A DNA stretch of 64,000 nt, from NCBI GenBank assembly GCA_013398275.1, contig VZSE01014957.1, positions 147,082-211,081 of the forward strand, read 5' to 3'. How positions within the stretch are numbered: position 1 is the stretch's first letter; every line of letters begins with the position of its first letter. The position numbers were made by a program, and so were the translations under genes. The stretch is from Promerops cafer. Lineage: Eukaryota > Chordata > Aves > Passeriformes > Nectariniidae. Positions 26,606-37,212 of the stretch are shown piece after piece. The notes beneath the pieces are model-generated. The model worked only from the letters and a program-made list of their open reading frames with translations. It made no database searches and was not told the DNA's origin.

Positions 26606-27390
26606 GGCATGCAGAGACAGGACCCAAGCTAACATCCATTTAGAAATTGGGTTTATCATAGTTGCAACGGGACAGGGAACAATTCGAGAGCAGAAAGATT
26701 GCCTCAGTAACATCAAAAAAGGAGTTAATGGATGTAACACTTTGCTGAGAGTTGGCCTTTTTGGCAATGGATATTATCCTGTTAGACTGAGGGCAGGAAC
26801 ATGGGGATTTCCTCTATTTTCCTGTTTGCTTATGGTGGAGAGGAATTGAGCAAAGTTAACAATTCCTCTTCACCAGTTTCACAAACAATGAAGTTACCAA
26901 GTGCCCAACAATGCTGTTTGCAAAAAATATCATTGCACAAATTCTTCGTGACTTACATAACAAAATTACCCCTTTGAATCCACAGAGAGGTCTGTGCAAC
27001 ACATTTCTCAACGTTTTGAAAAATGAGGGGAAAATAAGCATGATCTTAAAGAAAGGAATGAATATTGCTAAGTTAGTTGCAAGAAAATCCCCCAAACCCT
27101 GTGTGCATGTTTAACACAGAGCAGATGTACTGGACCTATGTGAATCACAAAAACATCAGTTTAGGTAAATATGCAATAATGTATTGCACGTTTGGGATTT
27201 TTCCAGGTCTTAAAGTAGTTGTGTAAGACAGCTCCACTAAAAGAAACTCCAGGCACTGCTACTTCAGCCCCATGCTGGTCAGCAGAGAAGAGTGACAGCG
27301 CTGTGACTGATGAGGGCTGGGATGATCCCAAACCAGGATGTGGTGTCTGATCCTCCGCAGACTCTCGGGTTACCTCAGGCGAACCCCCAC
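26606..27390. other. Intergenic DNA before the HRH1 CpG island
   Basis: AT-rich unique-looking sequence up to about 27,300, then rising GC. No coding or RNA gene was recognised. Confidence 0.5.
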
Positions 27391-27600
27391 GTCAGCTCCC
27401 CGCTGCAGCCAGCTCGGATTTCCACAGGTTTGCAGCCACACCCGGGGCTCTCCGGCGGGCGGGGAGAGCAGAGCGGCGGGGAGCGGAGCGCCAGAGCCGG
27501 GCTCTTCCCCGGAGAGAGGGGAGCATCCCTCTGCAGCGTCCCGGAGCCCAGCGGCGGGACGGGGCCGGGCATCCCATCGCATCCACCGCCTCCCACGCAT

Positions 27601-27720
27601 CCCATCGCTTCCCATCGCTTCCCACCGCTTCCCATCGCTTCCCATCGCTTCCCAACGCTTCCCACCGCTTCCCATCGCTTCCCANCCATCCCATCCCATC
27701 CCATCCCACCGCATCCTCCG
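27601..27720. repeat. Decamer tandem repeat grading into a CCCAT pentamer, with one N
   Basis: Eight consecutive 10-bp units of the form cccatcgctt (variants cccaccgctt and cccaacgctt) fill 27,601-27,680. They are followed by cccan and about four copies of the pentamer cccat to about 27,708. The single undetermined base at 27,685 sits exactly at the switch from decamer to pentamer, suggesting reads disagreed on repeat length. Confidence 0.95.
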
Positions 27721-27821
27721 CCTCCCCGCGCTCCCCCGGCCCGGCCCGGCAGGAGGAGCGGCTCCGCCCGGCCCCGCTGCCCGAGCTGCCGCAGCCGCTG
27801 CCCGCTCTCCTCCTCGGTTTG
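27700..27821 (+). other. HRH1: Predicted HRH1 5' noncoding exon
   Basis: The 3' end is set by a near-consensus donor (ttTG then gtgagtg) with GT at 27,822. The 5' end is not visible, so the start given is arbitrary within the CpG island. It would splice to the acceptor at 33,151-33,152. The known gene structure (intronless coding exon preceded by noncoding exons) supports this. An upstream transcription start or an additional exon remains possible. Confidence 0.5.
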
Positions 27822-27837
27822 GTGAGTGAACGGCGGC

Positions 27838-27862
27838 GGGGAAAGGGAGGAGGGAGCTGGGG
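27838..27862 (+). promoter_or_regulatory. Four-G-run motif (G-quadruplex candidate)
   Basis: Four runs of three or four G separated by short loops (AAA, AGGA, AGCT) begin 16 bases after the predicted donor. The pattern fits the standard G-quadruplex rule; folding is an inference. Confidence 0.55.
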
Positions 27863-30800
27863 CGAGGGAAGCGGGAGGGATTTGAGGAACTGGAGGCTGG
27901 GGGAGCGCGGGCGGCTCCTCGGAGCTCGCTCGTCGCGGCTGAGGCTGCGGCGGTAGCTGAGCGCGGCGAGAGGAAAGCAAACGGGAGCGGCACAACTCAC
28001 CAACAAACACACTTCGCTTTTGGCAGCTCTCCCTCAGCACAAACTGAGAGCCCTCGGCAGATCTGGGCTGCTCCTTACCCGGCGCATCCCAGCACAGAGC
28101 AGCCGAGGGGAGCGTGGAGCAAAGGCTCTCCCGTAGGGGCAAAGCAAGCTGAAAAAAATTCCCAAAAGTGCATCAAGACCCTGTGGGAAGCTCATCCAGC
28201 TTTCCTCCCCGGAGGACTTGTCCAAGCTGCAGATCCAGCAGTTCCAAAGGTTCCCAGGTTTTCCCCCTGCCCCCGGGGCAGAGAGGAGTCGCTGCGGGTC
28301 AGGCCAGCAAGGGCCAGAGCACGGAGGGGATGTTCAGATGGAAATGGAAAGGAAGGGAAGGGAGACGGATAAAGTCCAGATTCTCCAGTGTCCTTAATGG
28401 CCACACTTGAATTAAGATGCTTCGGGGGAGTTCCTATCTGCCCAGAAAATATTGCTGCTCTTGTTTCAAGCATCTTTCTGGTGAGGGAAGGGAAGGGTAC
28501 ATGGCTGGGAAAAACAGGCAGGGAGGGGTTGGTTCCTTGTTTTAAGGGAGAACAGTGGCTTGGCTGAAGAAAGAGGAAGAGAAGGAACTTAAACCCTCAC
28601 CCCCTTCTGAAAACAACTGTGCTCTTGGGAGGAAAAATCATAAATGCATTATTTTCATACAGATCTTTTCTCAAAGACAAGTCCAGCACATCCTGAGGGG
28701 GCTGACCCTACAGCAGGGACGTAACCTGCCCTAAACCTTATCCCATTCTTGATGTAGCCTTCCCAGGCTTTCCTTTACAGACAGGAATGATGGAGGGGAA
28801 CTGGAATTCTTGGATAAGAAGTTTTTAAAGTTTTTACTTGCAAGGCACCAGGCTCTCGCACTGTAAGAGACCCTGTGCCTCTTTGCCATCTGCTTAATCC
28901 AACAAAAAACATTAAAGCTGCCTAGATAAAAAAAAGGCAGGGCTTGTTTAAGTCAGACGTGCATTTCTATAAAGGAAAAGCTTTGTATTTTCAATGAATT
29001 ATTGCTAAAATATGAAGGAACTCATCAAATTACTACAGTAAGTTCAGCAGGTGTTTGAAGAGACTGAAAATACGGGTTCCAAATTAAAGATGAAGAAAAA
29101 TAAGTGACCCAAAACAAATCTTTCAGTAAAGGGGTTTACTTTTATTCCCAGTACAAGGAGACAGTGACTCCTCACACCCACTAGGATTTTTAAATCTGTG
29201 CTTTTTTGTGATGGTTTTCATAAAGCTCCAAAGCACCAAAAGTTCACTTGAGCTGAATTCAAGTAAATCCCCAAAGAGTTTTCATAGTGATCAACCTCAC
29301 CACTGAAAGAACTCGCAGCTCTTATCCACATACATTGGTTTTTATTTTGTGAGTAGTGATTTCCCAAGCCACTTGGAAAGAACCAGATCTTAATGTTTGA
29401 AACACAGGGTGAGCTACATTTTTTAAAGTTAATTGTATTTCTGATGCAGAGGGATCAAACCCACCAAGTTTTACAGTTGTCAGGGGTTGGAGTCAGTTGT
29501 AGCACAAAGTGGAGTCCAAAAAAATCAAGGTTTTTTTGCTGTCCTTGTAGGGAAGATGTCCTGTTAGGCTGAGTTGGGATAACAGGTTCCAAACCCAGAA
29601 CAGAAAGGCACCACTGCAGCTGCTCAGCTTTAAAGGAACCATATTTCTGGGAAATTCCCCTTTGTTTATAAGGGATTTTACAGCTCACAGGTTTATTTCC
29701 TCCATCACAGCACAAAGGATGTTTCTTCTATTACAGGAGTGATTTCACAGGTCTGGCACCTACAGCAAATTCTCTTTTTACACACAAGTAATGGAGTAAA
29801 GAATATAAGAAAGCACAGCAGTACTTAAAGAAAATTACATTTAAATACTGTTTTGTTCAGAGATCACATTGATGACCAATTAGTTGATATTGATAATGTT
29901 TAGACTAGCAGGGAAAATTAATACCATATCTGGAAGCTTTGGGATTCTAGTCAAGATGAGTTTTTCCTCCAATCCCTTGGCAAAATTAATTCATATTTGG
30001 GAAATGGTATCACAAGAACAAGACTGGATTTTGTCATGGAATAACTGACATTTAGAACAACTTAAATTAGGAAATTGAGCCACTGGAAGAGGAGTTTCAT
30101 GGAAGTCTGAGCTTACATTTGGAAAGCCAAAACATTCTTTGGAATGTGTCAATCTTCTGTTAGCTCTTTTCAATAATCATGGAATATTGGCCAAGTGTTA
30201 AAGAGAGTTGTTAAAAAAATGCCAGCCAGAGTCAAAAAAAGTCTGTATCTATGTCTTGATAATTTCAGGTTAAGGCTGCAACTTAAAAATAATAAATTTA
30301 CTTAGGGGAAAAAAGAAAGTAAATACAGTGGTGTATAGAAAATGGTTTAATTAAGTAGCTGGTTATGCTGCTTGAAGGATACTGAAGCTACACTTCCAAA
30401 CTGTCCTAGCTGGACTGAGACATTGTCATTGGAGTGGGAACAACAGGCAGATTTACCAAGATTTTTAATTTACTTTTTATCAAAAATATGCCTTGAATAT
30501 TGGCAGGCATTGAATTGTTCCCTCACAGAGAAATAAATGAGTTTTTGAGAGGGAAATTAATCAAACTTCTAGTGTGTTAACACTTTCAACAACTCAAGAA
30601 CAATTTAGGGGGAAAATCACTACAAATAAATAAGTTTCTTAAGTACAACAGAGTGAGTAAAGGCCATCTGAATTAAAACCTCACTTTCTGCCTTGAATTT
30701 AGTCTGATGAACAAGAATTTTGCTCTTTGGAGCTGTAATTTCTTAAAAATCTATCAGCAAGAGATGTGCCAGTTTCTAGAAACTTTCTCCCACTCAGTCA

Positions 30801-31311
30801 GGGCTTAACAGATTGCATCTGCACTAATGAGGCACTGAGGCATCCTCTCAGCATCTCCCAGTAGACTCTTGCTCCTTGGAAATTTAATACAATAACAAAT
30901 CAGGATTTCTGAGCCTCCCTGTAGAAAAATCTCTTCACAGACAGCAAAAATTAAAGAGGCATTTCACGGTGAGCTCAGGGTGTAGAATTTCCACAAAGCA
31001 ATCCAAGGTTTTGGGCTGGTTTTTTAAAAAATCTGTTCTTAGTGAACTTTGTTTCAGTGTAATTGAACTCTGCAAACATTAAACCCCATTTATTCACTAT
31101 TATTACTTTCCTCTACTGGCAACTGAGTTAGAGATAAGGGATTACATCAGTAGCTCCTGAAGAAAGGGCACATTAACCTTCTTTGCAGCAGGAGTACCCC
31201 TGATCAACTCTGCAAGTTGCTTCCTAAATCCTGTCCTATCCAACGCCAGCAGTGCTAAGGAGAAACTCTGGGAAGCAGTGAGCACCATTTACTGTATCCT
31301 GCTGTTTTATT

Positions 31312-31366
31312 CACAGAATCCCAGAATTGTCAAGGCTGAAAGGATATCTGGAGATCATCCAGTCCA
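31312..31366 (-). mobile_element. CR1 LINE 3' terminal fragment, minus strand
   Basis: Cacagaatcccagaattgtc, then aaggctgaaaggatatctgg and agatcatccagtcc, matches the inverted last roughly 55 bp of CR1. It is short but characteristic. Confidence 0.75.
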
Positions 31367-31653
31367 AGCCAAGTGCAGTTCATATATTCTATATGCAACC
31401 AAGGAGAGCTGTCTAAACAGGCAGCTTTCTTTGCTGCTGTTTTTTCCAGTTGAAGACTCAATTAAAGTTGCCTTTTCCCCCTTTATTTACCATACATTTA
31501 AATGGAAATACATGGGGGTGAAGATCAGTTGTGCCAGGCTCTTACATCAGCTCCTTGCCTTGGCCATGCTCCCTACACTTAAACACACTTGAAGAGGTGG
31601 AGAAGACACAGACTGGGATGTAGCCACTTTCCAGACATGCTGGTTTAACTTCC

Positions 31654-31948
31654 ATGGAGTCATTTCTGTCCTCAACACCCATGGAGTCATTTCTGTCCTC
31701 AACTTCCATGGAGTAATTTCTGTCCTCAACACCCATGGAGTCATTTCTGTCCTCAATATCCATGGAGTCTTTTCTGTCCTCAACACCCATGGAGTAATTT
31801 CTGTCCTCAACTTCCATGGAGTAATTTCCTTCCTCAACACCCATGGAGTCATTTCTGTCCTCAACACCCACGGAGTAGTTTCTGTCCTCAACACCCATGT
31901 AGTAGTTTCTGTCCTCAACACCCATGGAGTAATTTTTGTCCTCATTCT
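31654..31948. repeat. 27-bp minisatellite, about 11 copies
   Basis: Units begin atggagt, contain tttctgtcctcaac and end accc or ttcc. Each unit from 31,654 to 31,923 is exactly 27 bp (starts at 31,654, 31,681, 31,708, 31,735, 31,762, 31,789, 31,816, 31,843, 31,870, 31,897), followed by a degenerate eleventh. Variation is by substitution only. Because 27 is a multiple of three, the minus strand carries a 207-codon open frame (31,542-32,165) with a nine-residue repeat of the type EDRNDSMGV. I regard it as a minisatellite in an intron; coding is unproven. Confidence 0.95.
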
Positions 31949-33152
31949 CAGGAGATGCTCGAGGGCTGTGTGACCTGTGAGCAGCTGCCCCAGAGGAATT
32001 GTCCTGGCAGAGCCTGAAGGAATCCAGGATCACAGCACTCCCCAGGGTGCTCCTGTCTCCTCTGCCTATGGATGCTGCTGGCAGCAAGGACACAGCTCCT
32101 CTCTCAACACCCACCTGTGAGTAAAACCCAGGCAAGAAGGAATTTGACCTCTCATAAAGAAGCACAAATCATTTGAGCTTAAACCCTGATTACTGGAATA
32201 AAAAGGATTAAGTTAAATGAAGTATTGCATCACTGAATTTCAATAGGAAACGTTGATTATTGAACAATCTGTTGCATTGTGTTGCTCTGGCCATGTTTAG
32301 AGTTACGAGGGTGAGAAATCCCATGCATACCTCAGTGTTAGTTGTGTAAATACTTTGAGCAAATATATTTACAGTCTCAATTTCCTTCCTTATTGCTTTA
32401 AGAAATTTACCAGAACATAAACTCAGACAAGCTATGAAATGGCACAAAATGTATGTCACCTTCACAGACATTTTTCATCAATGGACTGGAGGCAGAATTT
32501 CGTCAATTGATCGTTTGCTCCAAGATGTAAAATATTACTAATCAATTCTGCCTTGTGGATCAATACATGAAGTTAGCAGTTGGGAAGCAGAAGATGCTTA
32601 TTAATCCTGAAAAATCCCAGTATTTTGCATTTGATCTGAAATAGGCCTGGCATCTTTAAATGTTTGAAATCTGTGTGAGCCTAAATTGTGTAGGAAGAGA
32701 TTACTCATTATCTATAATTTGAATGACTGCCTACTGACTGCCAACTGCTGGATTCTCAAACTGTTAGATGGGGGTTGTAAATAAGCACTGGCTTGTTTAA
32801 ATTATTTTGTACAAAATATGTTAATATTGCTTTTTACTACCACATTTTAAATTGGTTTGCCAATATGGAGTTTATGTTATGGTTCATGATCAGCTGTTTA
32901 ATGAGATATAATGAATTTAAACTGTGAGGAATTAAATTTCTTCTTCAGATTGTGGGGTCAGAAATAGATGAAGCTCTATGAAAACTGTTTGGGATTGGTT
33001 AGTCGGGTTTCATAAAACACAAATTACTTGTATGTAAAATGTTGTAAAAATTTGTTATTTAGGAAAGCCCTAAAAGGAACAGTGCTAAGCTGAGGCACAA
33101 AATAACTTTATTATCTTATTATTACAGTGCCTATGTTTTTTTTTTCCTCCAG

Positions 33153-33271
33153 TTCTGGAAATAAAAGTCCCCAAGCAACCCAACACGTTTTCATCCAGGA
33201 GTACAAACCATGACTGAACATCCAAGGCCTGGGCGTCCACTCCGATTCTCACTCTGTGTGCCCGCGAAAAA
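33153..33271 (+). other. HRH1: HRH1 5' UTR part of the coding exon
   Basis: The acceptor (a run of T followed by cctccag, AG at 33,151-33,152) lies 119 bases before the start codon and has the best polypyrimidine tract nearby. The leader contains one AUG, at 33,210, in a different frame from the receptor. Confidence 0.7.
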
Positions 33272-33323
33272 ATGTCCAACAACACCACAGAGAACTCCAG
33301 CAACGCTCCCTCAGCTCTCCTAG
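33210..33323 (+). promoter_or_regulatory. Upstream ORF overlapping the HRH1 start
   Basis: An ATG at 33,210 in a strong context (A at -3, A at +4: aaaccatga) opens a 37-codon frame. It passes over the HRH1 start at 33,272 in another frame and stops at TAG 33,321-33,323. If the exon begins at 33,153, every such transcript carries it, and it would be expected to lower receptor translation by requiring leaky scanning. Confidence 0.6.
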
Positions 33324-34684
33324 GCCTGTTCCTGGGAAGCATTTCCCTGATCACCATTGTCATGAACATTTTAGTGCTGTGTGCTGTGAAAACGGAGAAG
33401 AAGCTGCAGACTGTGGGTAACTTATACATCGTGAGCCTCTCCATCGCAGATCTGATCGTGGGGGCGGCCGTGATGCCCCTGAACATCGTGGACCTGCTGA
33501 GCCCCGAGTGGCCCCTGGGGCTGGCAGCCTGTTTGTTCTGGCTCTCCATGGACTACGTGGCCAGCACGGCCTCCATTTTCAACCTCTTCATCCTGTGCAT
33601 GGACCGGTACCGCTCGGTGCAGCAGCCGCTCAAGTACCTCAAGTACCGCACCAAAATGAGAGCCTCGCTCCTGATCCTGGGGGTCTGGCTGCTCTCCTTC
33701 ACCTGGGTCATCCCCATCCTGGGCTGGCACGTTTTTGCCAACAACGGGCAAAGGAAGGTGAGGGAAGACAAGTGTGAGACCGAGTTCTTCGAGGTCACCT
33801 GGTTTAAAGTGCTGGCGGCCATTTTCAACTTCTACCTGCCCTCCCTGCTGATGTTGTGGTTCTACTGCAAAATCTTCAGAGCTGTTCAAAAACACTGCCA
33901 GCACCGAGAGCTCACCAATGGATCTTATTGGTCTTCCATGGAAAAAAGCACCGTGCATCACACTAAGATGAAGGATGGGAAAAATATTTGCCTCCAGGAG
34001 CAAATCTTAGGTGGGAACACCCCTGGTACAGACAAGCAAAGCTCCTCAGAGCCCCAAAAAGTGGAGGCAGAGCTTCATTTCAGCCATCCTGACAAGGTTT
34101 CAAAGGCACTGAGCAATGGGAAGGTCCTGAAGTGGAGCTGTTTCTCTCTCACCACAGCCAAGCCTGAGCCTGGCCTGGATAAAGCAGGAGAGAAGGGGGC
34201 GTGTGCCACGGAAAAACCTGGGAATAAGGAGCAGTCTGACTGCCAGGACAGCGACTCCAGCGTGGCATCAGACAACCACACCTTCACCGAGGCGGCCCCC
34301 CGGGCAGAGCAGCCCAGCGGCAGCCCTGAAGGAGCCTGCTGTCCCCGGGGAAGGACGGAGCGCAGGGATTCCCGGGGACTGACGTTCCTGAGGAAAACCT
34401 GGCACACCCTGCACAGCCACTCCCGGGGCACGCACCGGCACGGGAACAGGGAGAGGAAGGCAGCCAAGCAGCTGGGGGTCATCATGGCAGCCTTCATGCT
34501 CTGCTGGATCCCCTACTTCGTGCTGTTCATGGTGATAACGTTCCACGCCCACAAACAGCTCTCAGAACTGCACAGGGCCACCATATGGCTCGGCTACATC
34601 AACTCCACCTTAAATCCATTCCTGTATCCTCTCTGTAACCACAATTTCAAGAAGACTTTTAAAAAGATCCTTCACATTCATTGA
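33272..34684 (+). CDS. HRH1: Histamine H1 receptor
   Basis: Class A GPCR that binds histamine at the plasma membrane and couples through Gq/11 to phospholipase C. The intronless frame encodes 470 residues (human is 487). Seven hydrophobic segments are visible, with Asp60 (2.50), Cys87 paired with Cys168 in loop 2, amine-binding Asp94 (3.32), DRY at 111-113, Trp145 (4.56), Lys179 (5.39), Asn186 (5.46), Pro190, Phe408, the CWxP motif with Trp412 (6.48), Tyr415, Phe416, Phe419, Tyr442 (7.43) and NPxxY at 448-452. The long third intracellular loop (about 207-397) is typical of H1. N-glycosylation sequons begin at Asn3, Asn4 and Asn8. One oddity is Ala182 at position 5.42, where human has Thr194. 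The start has A at -3 and gives the expected short N-terminus. The loop 3 sequence is diverged but open throughout. Identity is secure; M3 muscarinic and other amine receptors fit the binding-site residues less well. Confidence 0.98.
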   Translation: MSNNTTENSSNAPSALLGLFLGSISLITIVMNILVLCAVKTEKKLQTVGNLYIVSLSIADLIVGAAVMPLNIVDLLSPEWPLGLAACLFWLSMDYVASTASIFNLFILCMDRYRSVQQPLKYLKYRTKMRASLLILGVWLLSFTWVIPILGWHVFANNGQRKVREDKCETEFFEVTWFKVLAAIFNFYLPSLLMLWFYCKIFRAVQKHCQHRELTNGSYWSSMEKSTVHHTKMKDGKNICLQEQILGGNTPGTDKQSSSEPQKVEAELHFSHPDKVSKALSNGKVLKWSCFSLTTAKPEPGLDKAGEKGACATEKPGNKEQSDCQDSDSSVASDNHTFTEAAPRAEQPSGSPEGACCPRGRTERRDSRGLTFLRKTWHTLHSHSRGTHRHGNRERKAAKQLGVIMAAFMLCWIPYFVLFMVITFHAHKQLSELHRATIWLGYINSTLNPFLYPLCNHNFKKTFKKILHIH

Positions 34685-36345
34685 TGCTGGTCTGGGGTTT
34701 TGGAACTCAAGTGCAGCTCAGGAGTTCAACCAAACAAAATGTTCCAGTTCCAAAGGATGGGTGCAGTAAAAGACTTTGGCAAACTGTAATCTATAAAGAA
34801 GTGTTAGTAGAAGTGGGAAACGTGCATTTACTAGTTTTAACACATTTGAAGAGCACCTTCAGATCAAGCATCTGAAAAACTCAAGGTCAATGTATCAACT
34901 GTTACACTGTTGTCAGCCTTTTACCCTTGGAGATCACCACTTCCATCACAGAAACAGAAGACACAAATAGACATCTTCAGTGATTATAAATTATTCAGCT
35001 ACAGAAAAGGAAGAAATCACATTTCTGTGATTGGCCAGAAACATTTTTCTCTTTCAACTTTCTCCATTAAACACGTTGCTTGAGAAGTAAGACTTGCAAG
35101 TGGAGGTACTTTGCACGGTCAAAGAAAGAACTTCCAACTGTTTAAAAAAACTCCCCTATTTATTTATAGCTTCCTCCAAATCACAAACTGTTCATCAAAT
35201 GTCAAATTTTAGTGTGTATCCTACTGTATCTCTTTGATATCATGCTTATATTAACTGTACATTAACTTTGCTGGAAAAAAAAAGTAGAATTTTTATGTCC
35301 CAAAAGAGTTTCCATCTCAATATACTGCCACCATCTGCTCCAGAAGGATGTGCTGCTGTTTCTAGACTTGCAGAATATAGTTGAATATATATGAAATATG
35401 TTTACCCTTTCTGCCCTTTGTATTTAATTGTATTTCATAAATCTTCCTGACAAATATTTCAGGAGAAAAACTCAATAATAGAACACTCAATGTTGGAAAA
35501 GAGACCAAGAAGATGTTGAAGTACAACTGAAAGCTGGGCTGGCTTTGATGTTACAAAGAAGAAAGAAAGTTCTCTCATTCCTTTTGTTGTGCTGATGAAT
35601 TTCCCACATCCTGAACAGTTTCTTAATTGTATTTAAAGGATTTAATATTAAATGAAGATCTAATATAGCTGCATTTTAATACATTGGGGGAATGTGCTAA
35701 AGGAATAAACTTAAATTCAGTCTATTTCAGTGTATCATGCAAGGTTCAGAGATCAATTGACTGGTTTCAAGTTGCACGCAGCAAAAACTGCAATTAGGAA
35801 ACTTAAATCTAGGAGAAATAAGGCAAAATGCAGAGAGAGAACATAAAACCAACACAATTCATTGCAGAATTCAGACAATCTTTCACTGCAGGAGGAACAG
35901 CTGCACAAGTAGTAAAATGCACCTTTTTGGAGTAGAGAACAGAACCTTTTGAAACACATGCTCTAATCCCTGCCCTTTCACAAACAATTGGTGAGGTTCA
36001 CAGCCATTAAATAGTTTTTTTCTATTCTGATTTGCAACAGCAGTTCTGGCCAAAATGGATGGTAATTTAGATGACCCTGAGAAAATAAAAGTCAGCCACA
36101 GTTATTAGTGCTGAAAAACATATTTACCCAAGGGCTGCTGAGAGTTATCAAGAAATCTGTCCTGTTGATCACGAAAATTGCCTTTCCTGACCTTAAAATG
36201 TACAAACACAAGACAAAACCTCAGCAAGATAATTGAAAATTGGTCTAAAAATTATAGTGACTGTAACAACAAAAACCTTTGGTAAAAATAAAGAATATTC
36301 AAACAGCTAAACCCAGGAAAATAAAGCTGCCTGATTTCTTTTTTA
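34685..36345 (+). other. HRH1: Probable HRH1 3' UTR
   Basis: AT-rich sequence after the TGA, with AU-rich stretches such as tatttatttatag near 35,157-35,168. Candidate AATAAA signals lie at 35,704, 36,084, 36,287, 36,320 and 36,439. The one at 36,320 is followed by T-rich and GT-rich sequence (about 36,333-36,385), so the end given is a best guess. No other gene was seen here. Confidence 0.5.
36320..36325 (+). terminator. HRH1: Candidate HRH1 polyadenylation signal
   Basis: AATAAA followed within about 15-60 bases by T-rich and GT-rich sequence (ttcttttttatctc, tttgtgtaactgtg). Several other AATAAA hexamers in this 3' region could be used instead or as well. Confidence 0.4.
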
Positions 36346-36916
36346 TCTCAAGCCATTTTGTCCATGATCTTTGTGTAACTGTGTTAATAGCAAGAACAGG
36401 GGCGTTGTGATTGCCACATTTTACAGCTATTAGATAACAATAAAACAGGGAAATGGGATAGTGCCCATTTTAAATAGCATGTACCTAAGAAAATGTCTCA
36501 GTTTATTTCACTGAACAGGCAATTCCAGTGGCTCTGGATGTGAGGGAAGCAGAGGAAAGCAAATTACAGTAAGAAACAGAGAAGCCTCCCACCAACGTGG
36601 GGCCAAGGCTCAAGAGAATATTTCAGGCGTGGCTTCCTGTAAAATATTTTCAGCGTCTTCCAGTTGACAGCCAAGGTCGGCGGACACGGAGCTTCCAGAG
36701 AACACAACGAGACTCTGGGGGTTTCTTGGCGATGTGCGGGCACTGAGGCGAGGTGGGAGCGGAGCCGCTTTTGCAGGCACAGAATTCCTCTGGGAGCGTT
36801 CCCTGCGTGAGGGGGGACACCTGGCGGCCCAGGAGCGAGCGCCGGGCCGGCGGGCACTCCTCACCCTGCTTCTGCCCACACTGGCAGGCGGTGCCGCACA
36901 CAGGACAGGAAACATT

Positions 36917-36930
36917 CGCGCACGTGCGCG
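36917..36930. promoter_or_regulatory. Palindromic E-box cgcgcacgtgcgcg
   Basis: A perfect 14-bp palindrome centred on CACGTG, the core bound by bHLH-ZIP factors (USF, MYC, TFEB/TFE3), with flanking GCGC resembling an NRF1 half-site. It lies about 290 bp upstream of the CRE. TFEB control of autophagy genes is established in mammals; its use here is inference. Confidence 0.5.
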
Positions 36931-37140
36931 TTTTGGCCTTTTCCCACCACGTAAAACGACCCCGTTCAATTTCCTGAGGGCTCTGTTGTGTGCCGGGGAC
37001 GCTGGAGCAGGACACGGCACAGGACACACGGCTGCGGGACACGGGCCCGCCCGAGCCGGCGCCTGAGGCTGCGCCGGCCTGGGCCGAGGCGAGGGATGCT
37101 ACTGAGGGCGGGCGGGCACCGCCGGCTCCCGCCGGGATAT

Positions 37141-37165
37141 GGACCGGGACCGGGACCGGGACCGT
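37141..37165 (+). repeat. GGGACC hexamer repeat, G-quadruplex candidate
   Basis: Four tandem copies of ggaccg/gggacc just upstream of the CRE sites, with another GGG to the left and GGGG to the right. Confidence 0.7.
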
Positions 37166-37212
37166 CATGGGGCTCGGCCCCGCCTCAGCCCCGGCCCGCC
37201 CACCGCGCCTCG

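Larger units (their letters stand above)
27400..28150 (+). promoter_or_regulatory. HRH1: CpG island, probable HRH1 promoter
   Basis: Base composition shifts sharply to GC-rich with frequent CpG. No TATA box was recognised. It lies 5.1-5.9 kb upstream of the HRH1 coding exon and contains the strong donor at 27,822, so it is inferred to be the receptor's promoter. It also contains the decamer repeat and a G-run motif. A minus-strand donor-like sequence near 28,000 leaves room for divergent transcription, but this is weak. Assignment to HRH1 rests on position and on HRH1 having upstream noncoding exons in other vertebrates. Confidence 0.65.
27822..33152 (+). other. HRH1: Predicted HRH1 5' intron
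   Basis: About 5.3 kb, GC-rich at first and AT-rich later. It holds a G-run motif at 27,838-27,862, a short inverted CR1 end at about 31,312 and the 27-bp minisatellite at 31.65-31.95 kb. It ends in a long polypyrimidine tract and cag-like acceptor. No coding sequence was recognised. Further noncoding exons could be hidden here. Confidence 0.5.

Noticed and set aside
27310..28142. Long frames on both strands in the HRH1 CpG island
   Set aside because: GC-rich, CpG-rich sequence plus the decamer repeat leaves few stops. The frames overlap each other on both strands and resemble no protein family.
27990..28180. Divergent minus-strand exon with a gtgagtt donor near 28,000
   Set aside because: The donor-like motif is good, but there is no coding match, promoter evidence or acceptor to pair it with.
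33422..34552. Minus-strand frames of 91-193 codons inside HRH1
   Set aside because: They are antisense shadows of the receptor coding sequence with no independent similarity.
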